Source: Selenomonadaceae bacterium (GTDB taxonomy: Bacteria > Bacillota > Negativicutes > Selenomonadales > Selenomonadaceae). From it: a stretch of DNA of 46,204 nt. The notes under the pieces are model-generated. The model did not search any database and was not told the DNA's origin. It was given only the letters and a program-made list of their open reading frames with translations. Below, piece by piece: positions 32,523-40,423 of the stretch; the stretch's first letter is position 1, and each line of letters begins with the position of its first letter. Where the stretch lies: positions 1-46,204 of the forward strand of contig JAFXNB010000146.1 in the NCBI GenBank assembly GCA_017529935.1, written 5' to 3'. Both the position numbers and the translations under genes were made by a program.

Positions 32523-33611
32523 TTAAAGTTCATTGTTCGATAAATCGAATTGCCGCCGCTCAATGTAGTCCATAAGCCGCATATCTTTTTCCGGATTAAA
32601 ATTCACGTCGTAATATTCGGCGTCGGTGCCAGGCGTGTACTCGTAAGCCAGCTCCTCAAAGTGTTTTTTATCAATTTTGAAGCCGAGATTCTTCCGCATG
32701 ACTTTTCCGAGCCGTTCAGCGTTGGGAATTAGATAACTCACGCCGTCAATATACTGCAACCATCCAGGAACGACGCCAGTTTTAACATTTCCTTTGGATT
32801 CCGCGCTTTTCAGGGAACCAGCCGCCGCTAACATCTCGCTTGAACTTAAATCGGTGTCAATCGCCTTGACCGCCACGCTTAAAAGTTCCGGAATTTTAAT
32901 TAACATGCTCGGATCGCTCAATTTGTCCGCGCAGGCTCGCATAAACGCCTGTTGACGCCGAACTCGACCAACATCGCCCTCTGAATCGCGGAATCGCACA
33001 AATTCTATCGCAGTTTGCCCGTCTAAATGCTGATTTCCCTGTTTTAAATCGATATAAAGCCCGCCGTCGTCGTCCCACGGGTCTTCGTAGTGCATATCGC
33101 GTTCAACGTAAATATCCACGCCGCCCATCGCGTCAATCACCTCAGCGAAGCGCGATTTGTTTATCATGACGTAATTATCGACTTCAATTCCAAGAAAATC
33201 TTCCACGGTCTCGCGCGTCAATTTTGCCCCGCCGTGAGCGTAAGCCGCGTTGATTTTTTGATAGCCGTGTCGATTTATGTAAACCATCGTGTCGCGCGGA
33301 ATTGTCAGCAAAGATGCCTTGTCCTCCGATAAATTTAAGACCATTAGCGTGTCTGAACGCCCTACATCGTCTTTGCGCTCGTCGACGCCCATTAAAATTA
33401 TCGTTGTCGGTTCGCGGAAGGTCGGCAGGATTGTTTCCGGCTTAACTTTTGCTGTTATCCCCTCTTTTATTCGCGCAAAGTCCGAATTGAAGCCAAGATG
33501 CGCCAGCGAGCCAACGATTATGAATAAACAAAGTATTAATGACCAAAATAATTTCCGATTGCGCATTTTGTACAAGAATTTCCGCCGTTTTTCCTCCAAA
33601 CGTTCGCGCAT
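32523..33611 (-). CDS. LytR-CpsA-Psr family ligase
   Basis: ATG 33611 behind GGGAGGTG gives 362 residues. A basic N-terminus precedes one membrane helix (LFWSLILCLFIIVGSLAHLGF), and the LCP domain faces outward: ILMGVDERKDDVGRSDTLMVL, LTIPRDTMVYI, KINAAYAHGG and GRVRRQQAFM, with the phosphate-binding arginines. LCP proteins attach wall polymers or glycans from lipid carriers to peptidoglycan or proteins. The LicD cluster and the GtrB-like gene in this window may feed such polymers. It lies 19 bases downstream of the MsrA-like gene, so it could end that operon. Confidence 0.92.
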   Translation of the reverse strand: MRERLEEKRRKFLYKMRNRKLFWSLILCLFIIVGSLAHLGFNSDFARIKEGITAKVKPETILPTFREPTTIILMGVDERKDDVGRSDTLMVLNLSEDKASLLTIPRDTMVYINRHGYQKINAAYAHGGAKLTRETVEDFLGIEVDNYVMINKSRFAEVIDAMGGVDIYVERDMHYEDPWDDDGGLYIDLKQGNQHLDGQTAIEFVRFRDSEGDVGRVRRQQAFMRACADKLSDPSMLIKIPELLSVAVKAIDTDLSSSEMLAAAGSLKSAESKGNVKTGVVPGWLQYIDGVSYLIPNAERLGKVMRKNLGFKIDKKHFEELAYEYTPGTDAEYYDVNFNPEKDMRLMDYIERRQFDLSNNEL

Positions 33612-33630
33612 TTTTATCACCTCCCGTCAA

Positions 33631-34161
33631 TTAAAATTTAAGGGAAGTTTTCAGCTTTGTCAAGTCAATATCGGTTTTAATTTCCGGGTGTTTGCGCAGA
33701 AAATTTTGCTCGGCTTCGGGCGCGGCAACGAAATTTATCAGCCGACCGACTCTCACATAACATTTGCGCACAATTTTATCGATATGCGGGTCATTAATCG
33801 TCAAACACGCCTTGGAAACGACAGGCTCCTTGCCGCGATTGGCTATAAAATTCAAATGCAACTCGATTTGCGGTTCATCTTCGCCCGAATTGTAGTAAAC
33901 GCCTAAATTTTCGTCAGCGTAGGGATTTAAAACGTTAAAAAGCACGTCCATTAGCATTGATAAATCCATTTTCTTAGGATTAAATTCAATTTCGACGCTC
34001 TGAACGTCATTTAAAACTTGCGGTTCGGGATTTACGTAGCTGTGAACGTTTTTAGCGGACAATTTACCAACTAAAACGCTCAAAACGCCTGGAATATCCG
34101 TAAAAATCTCCTGCAACTCATGAACATTTCCGCCGCTGAAATAAATTTTTTTAGTGTACAA
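33631..34161 (-). CDS. MsrA-like protein without the catalytic cysteine
   Basis: TTG 34161 (GGGGAGG 7 bases upstream) gives 176 residues and overlaps the CydC-like stop by 11 bases. The protein aligns along peptide-methionine-S-oxide reductase A: IYFSGGNVHELQEIFTDIPGVLSVLVG, VEIEFNPKKMDLSMLMDVLF, YYNSGEDE and FVAAPEAEQNFLRKHP (compare the MsrA EDxHQxYLxKxP). Where MsrA has GCFWC/GCFWG it has GGNVHEL, so the nucleophilic cysteine is gone. The only cysteines left are far away. It probably binds rather than repairs methionine sulfoxide, or has a new role. Confidence 0.75.
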   Translation of the reverse strand: MYTKKIYFSGGNVHELQEIFTDIPGVLSVLVGKLSAKNVHSYVNPEPQVLNDVQSVEIEFNPKKMDLSMLMDVLFNVLNPYADENLGVYYNSGEDEPQIELHLNFIANRGKEPVVSKACLTINDPHIDKIVRKCYVRVGRLINFVAAPEAEQNFLRKHPEIKTDIDLTKLKTSLKF

Positions 34162-35584
34162 GTTCAATCCTCCCCATTTCCGAAAAATAATTTGAATCGT
34201 GCGTGATGACAATCAACGTGCGATTTTTTGTCGCCAAAATCAAGTTTTCGATTAATTTTTCTGCATTTTTACGGTCTAATCCTGCCGTCGGCTCGTCTAA
34301 AATTAAAATTTCTGCGTCTTTAGCCATCGCCAACGCCACTTGCAAGCGATTGCGCTCGCCGCCCGATAAATTTGCGCCGTCTTCGCCAATCGGAGCGTTA
34401 ATATCAAAATTTTCAAGCTCGCAAGTCCTTAACGCCGATAAAATCTCCTCGTCAGTAATATTTTCGTGCAGAATTTTAAAATTTTCCCGAATCGACGCCG
34501 AAAAAATGTAATTCGTGAACGTCGACGCCTCAATTTTCCCGTTAATCGCGATTGTGCCCGAATTGGGCACAAAAAGTTTCATCAGCAAGTAAAGTAACGT
34601 CGTTTTACCCGCGCCAGATTCGCCCACTACCGCAATTTTCTCGCCGCGTTCAATTTTCAAGCTAAAATCGTCAAAAATTTTCTCGTCCGCGTATTTAAAG
34701 CTCAAATTTTTAATTTCGACGGCGTTTTTAGTTGTAAAAACCTGCGCGGCTGAAATTTTTTCGTCGGGAAGTTTGATTGAGCGAATTTTTTTCCACGTTC
34801 GGATTGCCGGCGGTATTTGAGCAAAAATTTCTAGCGTTGCCAAAAAAATCAGCGTCCAAACCGTCAACGCGATTGTATCAACAACCTCCGAAAGTTTCAA
34901 CAGCATAAAAAAAAATCCCGCTGTGTTAAAAACTCTAAATGCCGTGTCGAAATTTATTTTTCGCGCCGTCAGCTTAAAATTTTCCTCGCCGAATTCTTTT
35001 GCCGCCTGATTTAGCATTTTTATCGCCGGTTTTGTGCCGAAAATCGTTAATTCGTCGCGCCCGTCATTGAAATCTAAAATTTTTTCGCGGTAATCGGAAT
35101 CATCAGCGGCTTTAAGGGCGATTGGAATCAAATTTGCTAAAAAAATTATCGGCAAAAGCGGTTCGCGCAGGAAAAATGTTAATAAAATCATCACGAGGGC
35201 GGCGGTTGACAGCGGTAAAACGACTCGCGGCAAGAAATCTTTTAATAAATCGGCTGAAACGGTTAAATCATGCAAAAGTTCGCCTTCGTGAGCGCGTCCG
35301 GACTTCAACGGGAATATTTTTGCGGCTTTTAGGAAGATTTTTTCGCGTAAATCGTCTAAAAGCTTAAAAATTATCTTGTGCGAGATGAATCTGTCGGCAT
35401 ATCGGAGCGCGGCGCGTGAAATTCCAGCCGTTCGGACTAAAGTTATCCCGATTGACAGCGAACTTAGCGGCGGATGCAGTGCAGCGGAGGCGATTAGCCA
35501 CGCTGAAGACGCCATTAATAAAATTTCGCTCAATGCGGCGGATAAATTCGCTACGATAGCCGGAAAAAATCGTTTGAAGCTCAT
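34151..35584 (-). CDS. CydC-like ABC transporter (membrane plus ATPase)
   Basis: ATG 35584, behind GGAAGGTG, gives 477 residues. The N-terminal FPAIVANLSAALSEILLMASSAWLIASAAL and RAALRYADRFISHKI fit CydC, one half of the exporter that moves cysteine/glutathione to the outside. The ATPase domain has Walker A GESGAGKTTLLYL, signature LSGGERNRLQVALAMA and ILILDEPTAGLD. It is shorter than usual in the helices. No cydD or cytochrome bd genes are adjacent, and it is coupled to the MsrA-like gene, so the partner and substrate may differ from classical CydDC. Confidence 0.8.
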   Translation of the reverse strand: MSFKRFFPAIVANLSAALSEILLMASSAWLIASAALHPPLSSLSIGITLVRTAGISRAALRYADRFISHKIIFKLLDDLREKIFLKAAKIFPLKSGRAHEGELLHDLTVSADLLKDFLPRVVLPLSTAALVMILLTFFLREPLLPIIFLANLIPIALKAADDSDYREKILDFNDGRDELTIFGTKPAIKMLNQAAKEFGEENFKLTARKINFDTAFRVFNTAGFFFMLLKLSEVVDTIALTVWTLIFLATLEIFAQIPPAIRTWKKIRSIKLPDEKISAAQVFTTKNAVEIKNLSFKYADEKIFDDFSLKIERGEKIAVVGESGAGKTTLLYLLMKLFVPNSGTIAINGKIEASTFTNYIFSASIRENFKILHENITDEEILSALRTCELENFDINAPIGEDGANLSGGERNRLQVALAMAKDAEILILDEPTAGLDRKNAEKLIENLILATKNRTLIVITHDSNYFSEMGRIELVH

Positions 35585-35671
35585 AAAATCACCTTCCGAA
35601 CAAAAAATTAGCCGCGAGAGCAAAATTTCCTGCCAAAAACAGTTTTGAGGGCGATTTTTCGACTCAAAATT

Positions 35672-35787
35672 AAAAATCCGAAATACGGGATTTTTCAAAG
35701 TGTTAAATGGCGTCAGGACGCGAAGTAGAAAAAAAGCCCTGTTTTAGGGCTTAATAACGGGTGAAAAATCCAAAATACCGGATTTTT
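35672..35787. repeat. Two copies of an AAAAATCC/GGATTTTT inverted repeat plus a minus-strand terminator
   Basis: AAAAATCC and GGATTTTT flank 8-base loops at 35672-35695 and 35764-35787. The loops differ at two positions, and the copies are 92 bp apart. Between them AAGCCCT-GTTTT-AGGGCTT (35734-35752) with an A-run on the left ends transcription on minus. The 300-bp gap before the peptide gene otherwise shows no gene. Confidence 0.7.
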
Positions 35788-35901
35788 GCTCGGAAAATAT
35801 TTTAAAAAGTTTTGGCAGCCGTTTTTTTAGTGTGTAACGAAGTCGATTTTTGAACGTATAAGGTACAGAAAGAAAAATTTAATCAAAGGAGATTGATAAC
35901 A

Positions 35902-36120
35902 ATGACGAAAGAAATTTTGAAGGACGAAATCTTGATGGACGCGGAACTTGAGCAGGTTGCGGGCGGAGCAGGCGTTGCCTCATGGTTTAAAGCAATCGGC
36001 GGAACTTTATTGGGAATTGGCGCGGCAGTGGCTTCAGTTGCTAATCCCGCCCTGGTCGGCGTGGCAATCGTTTCCTTAGCCAGTGGTGCAAAAGGTATTA
36101 CAGAAGTTGCGACCGAATAA
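35902..36120 (+). CDS. Double-glycine leader peptide, bacteriocin-like
   Basis: ATG 35902, behind AAAGGAG, gives 72 residues. The leader has MTKEILKDEILMDAELEQVAGG: acidic, with the ELEQVAGG pattern used by C39-peptidase transporters for cleavage after GG. The mature part (about 50 residues) is rich in Gly and Ala (FKAIGGTLLGIGAAVASVANPALVG) with a hydrophobic helix, like class II bacteriocins or secreted signalling peptides. No C39 transporter, modification enzyme or clear immunity gene is adjacent, so processing would depend on genes elsewhere. A strong terminator follows. Confidence 0.75.
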   Translation: MTKEILKDEILMDAELEQVAGGAGVASWFKAIGGTLLGIGAAVASVANPALVGVAIVSLASGAKGITEVATE

Positions 36121-36133
36121 AATTCACTAAAAA

Positions 36134-36166
36134 GCCCTTCGGCGAGCTGTCGGAGGGTTTTTTATT
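36134..36166. terminator. Terminator between the peptide gene and rbgA
   Basis: CCCTTCGGC (36135-36143) pairs with GTCGGAGGG (36149-36157), then TTTTTT. An A-rich left flank allows use from the minus side too. Confidence 0.8.
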
Positions 36167-37003
36167 TTAATCAAGCGTGACTTTTCCGAGTTTACCGGCG
36201 CGAAATTCGCTTAAAACGAGTTTTAAAGCTTTGTCGGTGTCGATTATGCCGCCTTTTTTTATACAACCGCGCTTAAAACCGATTTTATTTAAAAGTTCGC
36301 CGCCGTCACCAGAAATTTCAATTTTATAGCGTTCAAGCAGTCCATTAGGGAATTTCGCGGCTAAAATCTCCAAAAGTTTGCAAACAGTCGGCTCCAAGTC
36401 GTGAATTTCGTCGCTGATTGCGTAAATCCACGATAATTTTAGCGCAACATCCGCGTCGTCGAATTTTGGGTATAAAATGCCGGGCGTATCGAGTAAATCA
36501 AGCCCGTCAGCGATTTTAATCCACTGTTTTGCGCGAGTAATGCCCGGTTTATTCTCAATTTTGGCGTGATTCATACCCGCAAGCCGATTTATCAGCGAAG
36601 ATTTGCCGACATTTGGAATACCGACAATCATAGCGCGGGCGGAGCGCGGTTTTGCGCCGAATTTGGCAAATTTATTAGTTTTCGACGCGGCAAGCGACTT
36701 TGCAAGCGAAATTAAATTTTTAGTGCCCGTACCTTTGACGGAATCGACAGCAACGGCGGAAAAATTATCGTCGCGGAACTTTTTAAGCCAAAAATCGACG
36801 TTTGCGGCTAAATCTGCCTTGTTCAGCACGATTAAGCGCGGTTTTTCGCCTAAAATTTCGCGGAGCATGGGATTTTGACTGCTGATTGGGATTCTGGCGT
36901 CCAAAAGTTCAATTACGAGGTCAACCAGCGGCAAATTCTCTTGAATCAGGCGTTTTGCTTTCTGCATATGCCCCGGGAACCACTGCAGAGTTGAATTTTG
37001 CAT
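36167..37003 (-). CDS. rbgA: Ribosome biogenesis GTPase RbgA (YlqF)
   Basis: ATG 37003 (GGAAGGTG upstream) gives 278 residues. Circular permutation of the G motifs is visible: G4 NKAD precedes G1 GIPNVGKSSLINRL, then G2 region KPGITRAKQ and G3 DTPG. This is the YlqF/RbgA family that matures the 50S subunit. The start WFPGHMQKAKRLI is typical. It comes after comEA in the same direction (52 bases), a common neighbourhood being other ribosome or DNA genes. Confidence 0.93.
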   Translation of the reverse strand: MQNSTLQWFPGHMQKAKRLIQENLPLVDLVIELLDARIPISSQNPMLREILGEKPRLIVLNKADLAANVDFWLKKFRDDNFSAVAVDSVKGTGTKNLISLAKSLAASKTNKFAKFGAKPRSARAMIVGIPNVGKSSLINRLAGMNHAKIENKPGITRAKQWIKIADGLDLLDTPGILYPKFDDADVALKLSWIYAISDEIHDLEPTVCKLLEILAAKFPNGLLERYKIEISGDGGELLNKIGFKRGCIKKGGIIDTDKALKLVLSEFRAGKLGKVTLD

Positions 37004-37055
37004 AAAAATCACCTTCCGAACCGAAATTTCCTGTCAAGCGGGCGTTTTTAGGGCT

Positions 37056-37601
37056 TTAAATCGTGATTTTATCTTTGAAAGCGTCGAATTTCTTTTGACC
37101 AATGCCGCGCACGTTTTTAATTTCGTCGATTGACTTAAATGCGCCGTTTTGTTCGCGATAATCAATAATTCTTTGCGCGAGGGCAGGTCCAATGCCTTTA
37201 AGCGTGGCGAGGCGTTCAGCGTCGGCGGTATTTATGTTGACAAGGTCGCCCGAACTTGAACCGGAGGAATTTTGCGCTTGCAGGAAAATTTCTTTGGTCG
37301 GAATGTGAATATGTTGCCCGTCGGTGAGTTTTTCGGCTAAATTTACGGCTTCGGTGTCCGCTAAAGAGGTTAGACCGCCCGCCATGTTCACCGCGTCGAC
37401 AAATTTTAAATTTCCGGTGTCTTCGAGTTCGACGACGGAAATATTTTTGACTTGACCGGAAACGTACACGCTAATTTTCTTAACGGGCGGCGCGGGCGGC
37501 TCAAGTGCGGGAGTATCGTCGTTTAAACCGATTAAAAATAAAATTATCAGCGCGGCGAACGCAAAAACGCCGAATCCGATTAAAAATTTTTTGTTAAACA
37601 T
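37056..37601 (-). CDS. comEA: ComEA competence DNA receptor
   Basis: The 181-residue protein has an N-terminal membrane anchor (LIGFGVFAFAALIILFLIGL), a Pro-rich linker, a SLBB-like domain (ISVYVSGQVKN, VDAVNMAGG) and a C-terminal double helix-hairpin-helix (VNINTADAERLATLKGIGPALAQRII, VRGIGQKKFDAFK) that binds double-stranded DNA. It captures external DNA for uptake. Its ATG (37601) lies inside the serA stop region with an 8-base overlap and no own SD, so translation depends on serA. comEC and comEB are not adjacent. Confidence 0.92.
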   Translation of the reverse strand: MFNKKFLIGFGVFAFAALIILFLIGLNDDTPALEPPAPPVKKISVYVSGQVKNISVVELEDTGNLKFVDAVNMAGGLTSLADTEAVNLAEKLTDGQHIHIPTKEIFLQAQNSSGSSSGDLVNINTADAERLATLKGIGPALAQRIIDYREQNGAFKSIDEIKNVRGIGQKKFDAFKDKITI

Positions 37602-39171
37602 CGTAAGCGACGGGCGTCACGTCGAAAATCGGCTCAAGAGTCTTCATTTCGGCGAGAACGTGCTGCGGAATCGGGTTATCGACAGTCAAAACCATCAAAC
37701 TCGTGCCTTCAATGGCGGTTTTTCCGACATTCATGCCCGAAATATTCACTCCGTGCTTTGCAAGGAGCGTTCCAACGAGTCCAATGACGCCCGGGCGGTT
37801 AATATGCGGGCAAATTAAAATTCTGGCGTGCGGGTCGACGTCGACGCGGAAATTATTAATCTCAACAATGCGTCCGGCGTTGCCAAAGAGCGTTCCGGTC
37901 ACGATATTTCCGTTCGCGGAGACAGTTACGAGATTTGCGAAGTCGCGGGCAAGATTTGATTTAATTTCGGAAAGATGAATGCCGCGTTCCGCCGCCAAAA
38001 TGTTCGCGTTGACTAAATTAACGTTTGTATCGAGCGCGGAGCTTAAAATTCCCTTCAAAACGGCGGTAGAAATCAAACTTGAATTAATATCGGCGATTTT
38101 TCCGTTGATTTTGACTTGAACGCTGGAAATTGGCTCTTTGCTCATGCCGGTAATCGTTCTGCCGAGCCGTTCGCCCAAATCGAGGTAAGGAGCGAGTTTT
38201 TCGAGGACGTGACCGGGGATATGCGGCAAATTTACGGCGGTTGCGACGGGTTTATTGTTCAAAGCGTCGATAATTCCCTTTGCAACGTCGACAGAAACGC
38301 CAATTTGCGCTTCAACGGTCGATGCACCCAAATGCGGCGTTAAAATTATATTTTTAAGCGTTCTAAGCGGTGAATTTTCGTCGAGCGGCTCATTTTCAAA
38401 GACATCAATAGCTGCTCCGGCGATAATTTTGTCATTTAGGGCGGTTACGAGGTCATTTTCGTTAATAATTCCGCCGCGCGCGCAATTTATCAGTCGAACG
38501 GTCGGTTTCATCATGCGCATTTGCGAAATTGAGATCATATTGCGGGTTGAATTGGTCAACGGCATGTGCACGGTAATAAAATCGGCGGTTTTAATTAATT
38601 CGTCGAGATTTACGAGCTTAACGCCGAGATTTTTGGCTCTTTCCGCGCTGACGAACGGATCATAGGCGACGACGTTCATTTCAAAGGACTGCGCACGTTT
38701 GGCGACGCCCGCACCGATTTTTCCAAGCCCGATGACGCCCAAAATTTTATTTCTAAGCTCCACGCCGACGAATTTTTTCCTATCCCAGCCGTTTTCGTGC
38801 ATAATTTGATTAGCTTGGGGAATATTTCGGCTAACGGCAAGCATCATAGCAAAAGTATGTTCCGTAGCGGCGATTGTGTTGCCGTCGGGCGAATTTATAA
38901 CGATAATTCCGCGTTCAGTGGCGGCTTGCACGTCGATATTGTCCACGCCGACGCCCGCCCGCCCGATAATTTTAAGATTTTGGGCGCGTTCGAGGACATC
39001 AGCGGTAATTTTAGACGCGGAACGGACAATCAGCGCGTCGAATTGCGGGATAATCTCCAAAAGTTCGTCGTGGGAGATTTTATCGCGAACTTCGACGGAA
39101 AAATTTTTTTTAAGCAGTTCGATACCTTCATTGGCAATGCCGTCGACCGCCAAAATATTAAACGTGTTCAT
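37594..39171 (-). CDS. serA: D-3-phosphoglycerate dehydrogenase
   Basis: The 525-residue long-type SerA has substrate/NAD motifs VGRAGVGVDN-like (GRAGVGVDNIDVQAA), GLGKIGAGVA, NCARGGIINENDL and the catalytic HLGAST. An intervening domain and a C-terminal ACT domain (ILICPHINRPGVIGLVGTLL) follow, where serine may inhibit. It starts serine synthesis from 3-phosphoglycerate. ATG 39171 follows AAGGAGACTG, which lies inside the last codons of the glycosyltransferase gene. It is an operon with comEA downstream. Confidence 0.95.
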   Translation of the reverse strand: MNTFNILAVDGIANEGIELLKKNFSVEVRDKISHDELLEIIPQFDALIVRSASKITADVLERAQNLKIIGRAGVGVDNIDVQAATERGIIVINSPDGNTIAATEHTFAMMLAVSRNIPQANQIMHENGWDRKKFVGVELRNKILGVIGLGKIGAGVAKRAQSFEMNVVAYDPFVSAERAKNLGVKLVNLDELIKTADFITVHMPLTNSTRNMISISQMRMMKPTVRLINCARGGIINENDLVTALNDKIIAGAAIDVFENEPLDENSPLRTLKNIILTPHLGASTVEAQIGVSVDVAKGIIDALNNKPVATAVNLPHIPGHVLEKLAPYLDLGERLGRTITGMSKEPISSVQVKINGKIADINSSLISTAVLKGILSSALDTNVNLVNANILAAERGIHLSEIKSNLARDFANLVTVSANGNIVTGTLFGNAGRIVEINNFRVDVDPHARILICPHINRPGVIGLVGTLLAKHGVNISGMNVGKTAIEGTSLMVLTVDNPIPQHVLAEMKTLEPIFDVTPVAYDV

Positions 39172-39173
39172 TT

Positions 39174-40163
39174 TTAATCAGTCTCCTTTGTATTTCGTTC
39201 TGTCGGCGCGAATTGCGGCGCGTAAATCATGCGCTTGCCGTCAATTTCGTCGACTAAGTAAATCGGGCGGTGTTTGCTTTCGTGGAAAATTTGCCCGATA
39301 TATTCTCCGATAATCCCCAGCGATAAAATTTGAATGCCGCCGAGGAATAACATCACGGTTATCAGCGTCGGATAGCCCGCCACCGGGTCGCCGTACAAAA
39401 GTGCCATCGTCAAAACAAAAAGCATGTAAATCATTGCGACGAACGAAATTGTTATGCCGGTGAAAGTCATCAATCGCAGCGGCGCGGTCGTGAATGACGT
39501 CATGCCCTTCATCGCCAGATTGAACAGCGCGAAATAATTCCACGTCGTCTTTCCTGCGGCTCGCGGCTGCACTTCAAACGGAATTTCTTTTTTGCGATAG
39601 CCAACCCATGTGAAAAGTCCCTTCGTGAACCGCTGATTCTCCCGCATGAGTTTTAACGCCTCGATACACCTTCTGTCAAGCAGGCGGAAATCGCCAACGT
39701 CGCGTTGCATTTCGTAGGACGTGGAAAATTTTTTCATGACGGCGTAAAAAAGATTTGCGCAACTTCTTTTCAGCCAAGTTTCGCCGGCACGGTCGACGCG
39801 CTTAGCGCAAACATCGTCATAGCCTTCGCGCCAATATTTAATCATTTCGGCGATAGAGCTTGGCGGGTGCTGGAGGTCAGCGTCCATGATAATCACGGCG
39901 TCGCCGTCGGCGTAGTCAATGCCCGCCATCATTGCCGATTCTTTCCCGAAATTGCGCGATAGGCTGATATAAGTCACGTCGTCATGAGCGGCAGAAATTT
40001 TGCGGAGTTTATCCAAGGTGCTGTCGCGGCTGCCGTCGTTGACGAAAATATAATTGAAGCGGCAGTCGGCGATTTTTTCAATGTGCGCCTGCACCGTCGG
40101 ATAAAACATCTCGATAACTTCTTCCTCGTTGTAGCAAGGAATCACGATTGTAATTTTGTCCAT
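39174..40163 (-). CDS. GtrB/DPM1-like membrane glycosyltransferase (GT2)
   Basis: The 329-residue protein has a GT2 domain: IVIPCYNEEEVI, VNDGSRDSTL, ISLSRNFGKESAM and the metal-binding MDADLQHPP. Two C-terminal helices follow (ITISFVAMIYMLFVLTMALLY and YPTLITVMLFLGGIQILSLGIIGEY). Such enzymes load a sugar from a nucleotide donor onto undecaprenyl phosphate for transfer outside the membrane. The SD of serA lies in its end. No flippase or GtrC-type gene is adjacent. The promoter was not identified. Confidence 0.9.
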   Translation of the reverse strand: MDKITIVIPCYNEEEVIEMFYPTVQAHIEKIADCRFNYIFVNDGSRDSTLDKLRKISAAHDDVTYISLSRNFGKESAMMAGIDYADGDAVIIMDADLQHPPSSIAEMIKYWREGYDDVCAKRVDRAGETWLKRSCANLFYAVMKKFSTSYEMQRDVGDFRLLDRRCIEALKLMRENQRFTKGLFTWVGYRKKEIPFEVQPRAAGKTTWNYFALFNLAMKGMTSFTTAPLRLMTFTGITISFVAMIYMLFVLTMALLYGDPVAGYPTLITVMLFLGGIQILSLGIIGEYIGQIFHESKHRPIYLVDEIDGKRMIYAPQFAPTERNTKETD

Positions 40164-40259
40164 ACCTTCCCCTTTAAAATTGATAAATGTTCAAAGCCGT
40201 ATATACCACAACAAAAAATTTTTTGCAATAAAAGTTGCGTCTGTAGTAAAATCGCATAA

Positions 40260-40308
40260 AAGATTCTGAAAATTAATTTGACATTATTAAAAAACGTGTT
40301 AGTATAAA
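40260..40308 (+). promoter_or_regulatory. codY promoter with a near-consensus CodY box
   Basis: AAGATTCTGAAAATT (40260-40274) matches 13 of 15 bases of the CodY consensus AATTTTCWGAAAATT. It lies 3 bases before TTGACA (40278-40283), with TATAAA (40303-40308) after 19 bp (GTATAA at 18 bp is possible). This suggests auto-regulation. Confidence 0.75.
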
Positions 40309-40328
40309 CGTAGGATATCGAGCAACGC

Positions 40329-40407
40329 CAAATTCAGCTGTCAGTTGTAGCTTTCAGCTATCAGGGAAAAATCCTAACAGCTAACAGCTATCAGCTATCA
40401 GCTAACA
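40329..40407 (+). repeat. CAGCTATCAG/CAGCTAACAG short repeats in the codY leader
   Basis: At least eight near-copies of CAGCTWTCAG or CAGCTAACAG cover about 80 bases between promoter and SD. They contain AGCT palindromes and can fold. No gene was seen here; the SD AAAGGGGAG follows. Confidence 0.7.
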
Positions 40408-40423
40408 AAGGGGAGTTTTAGAT

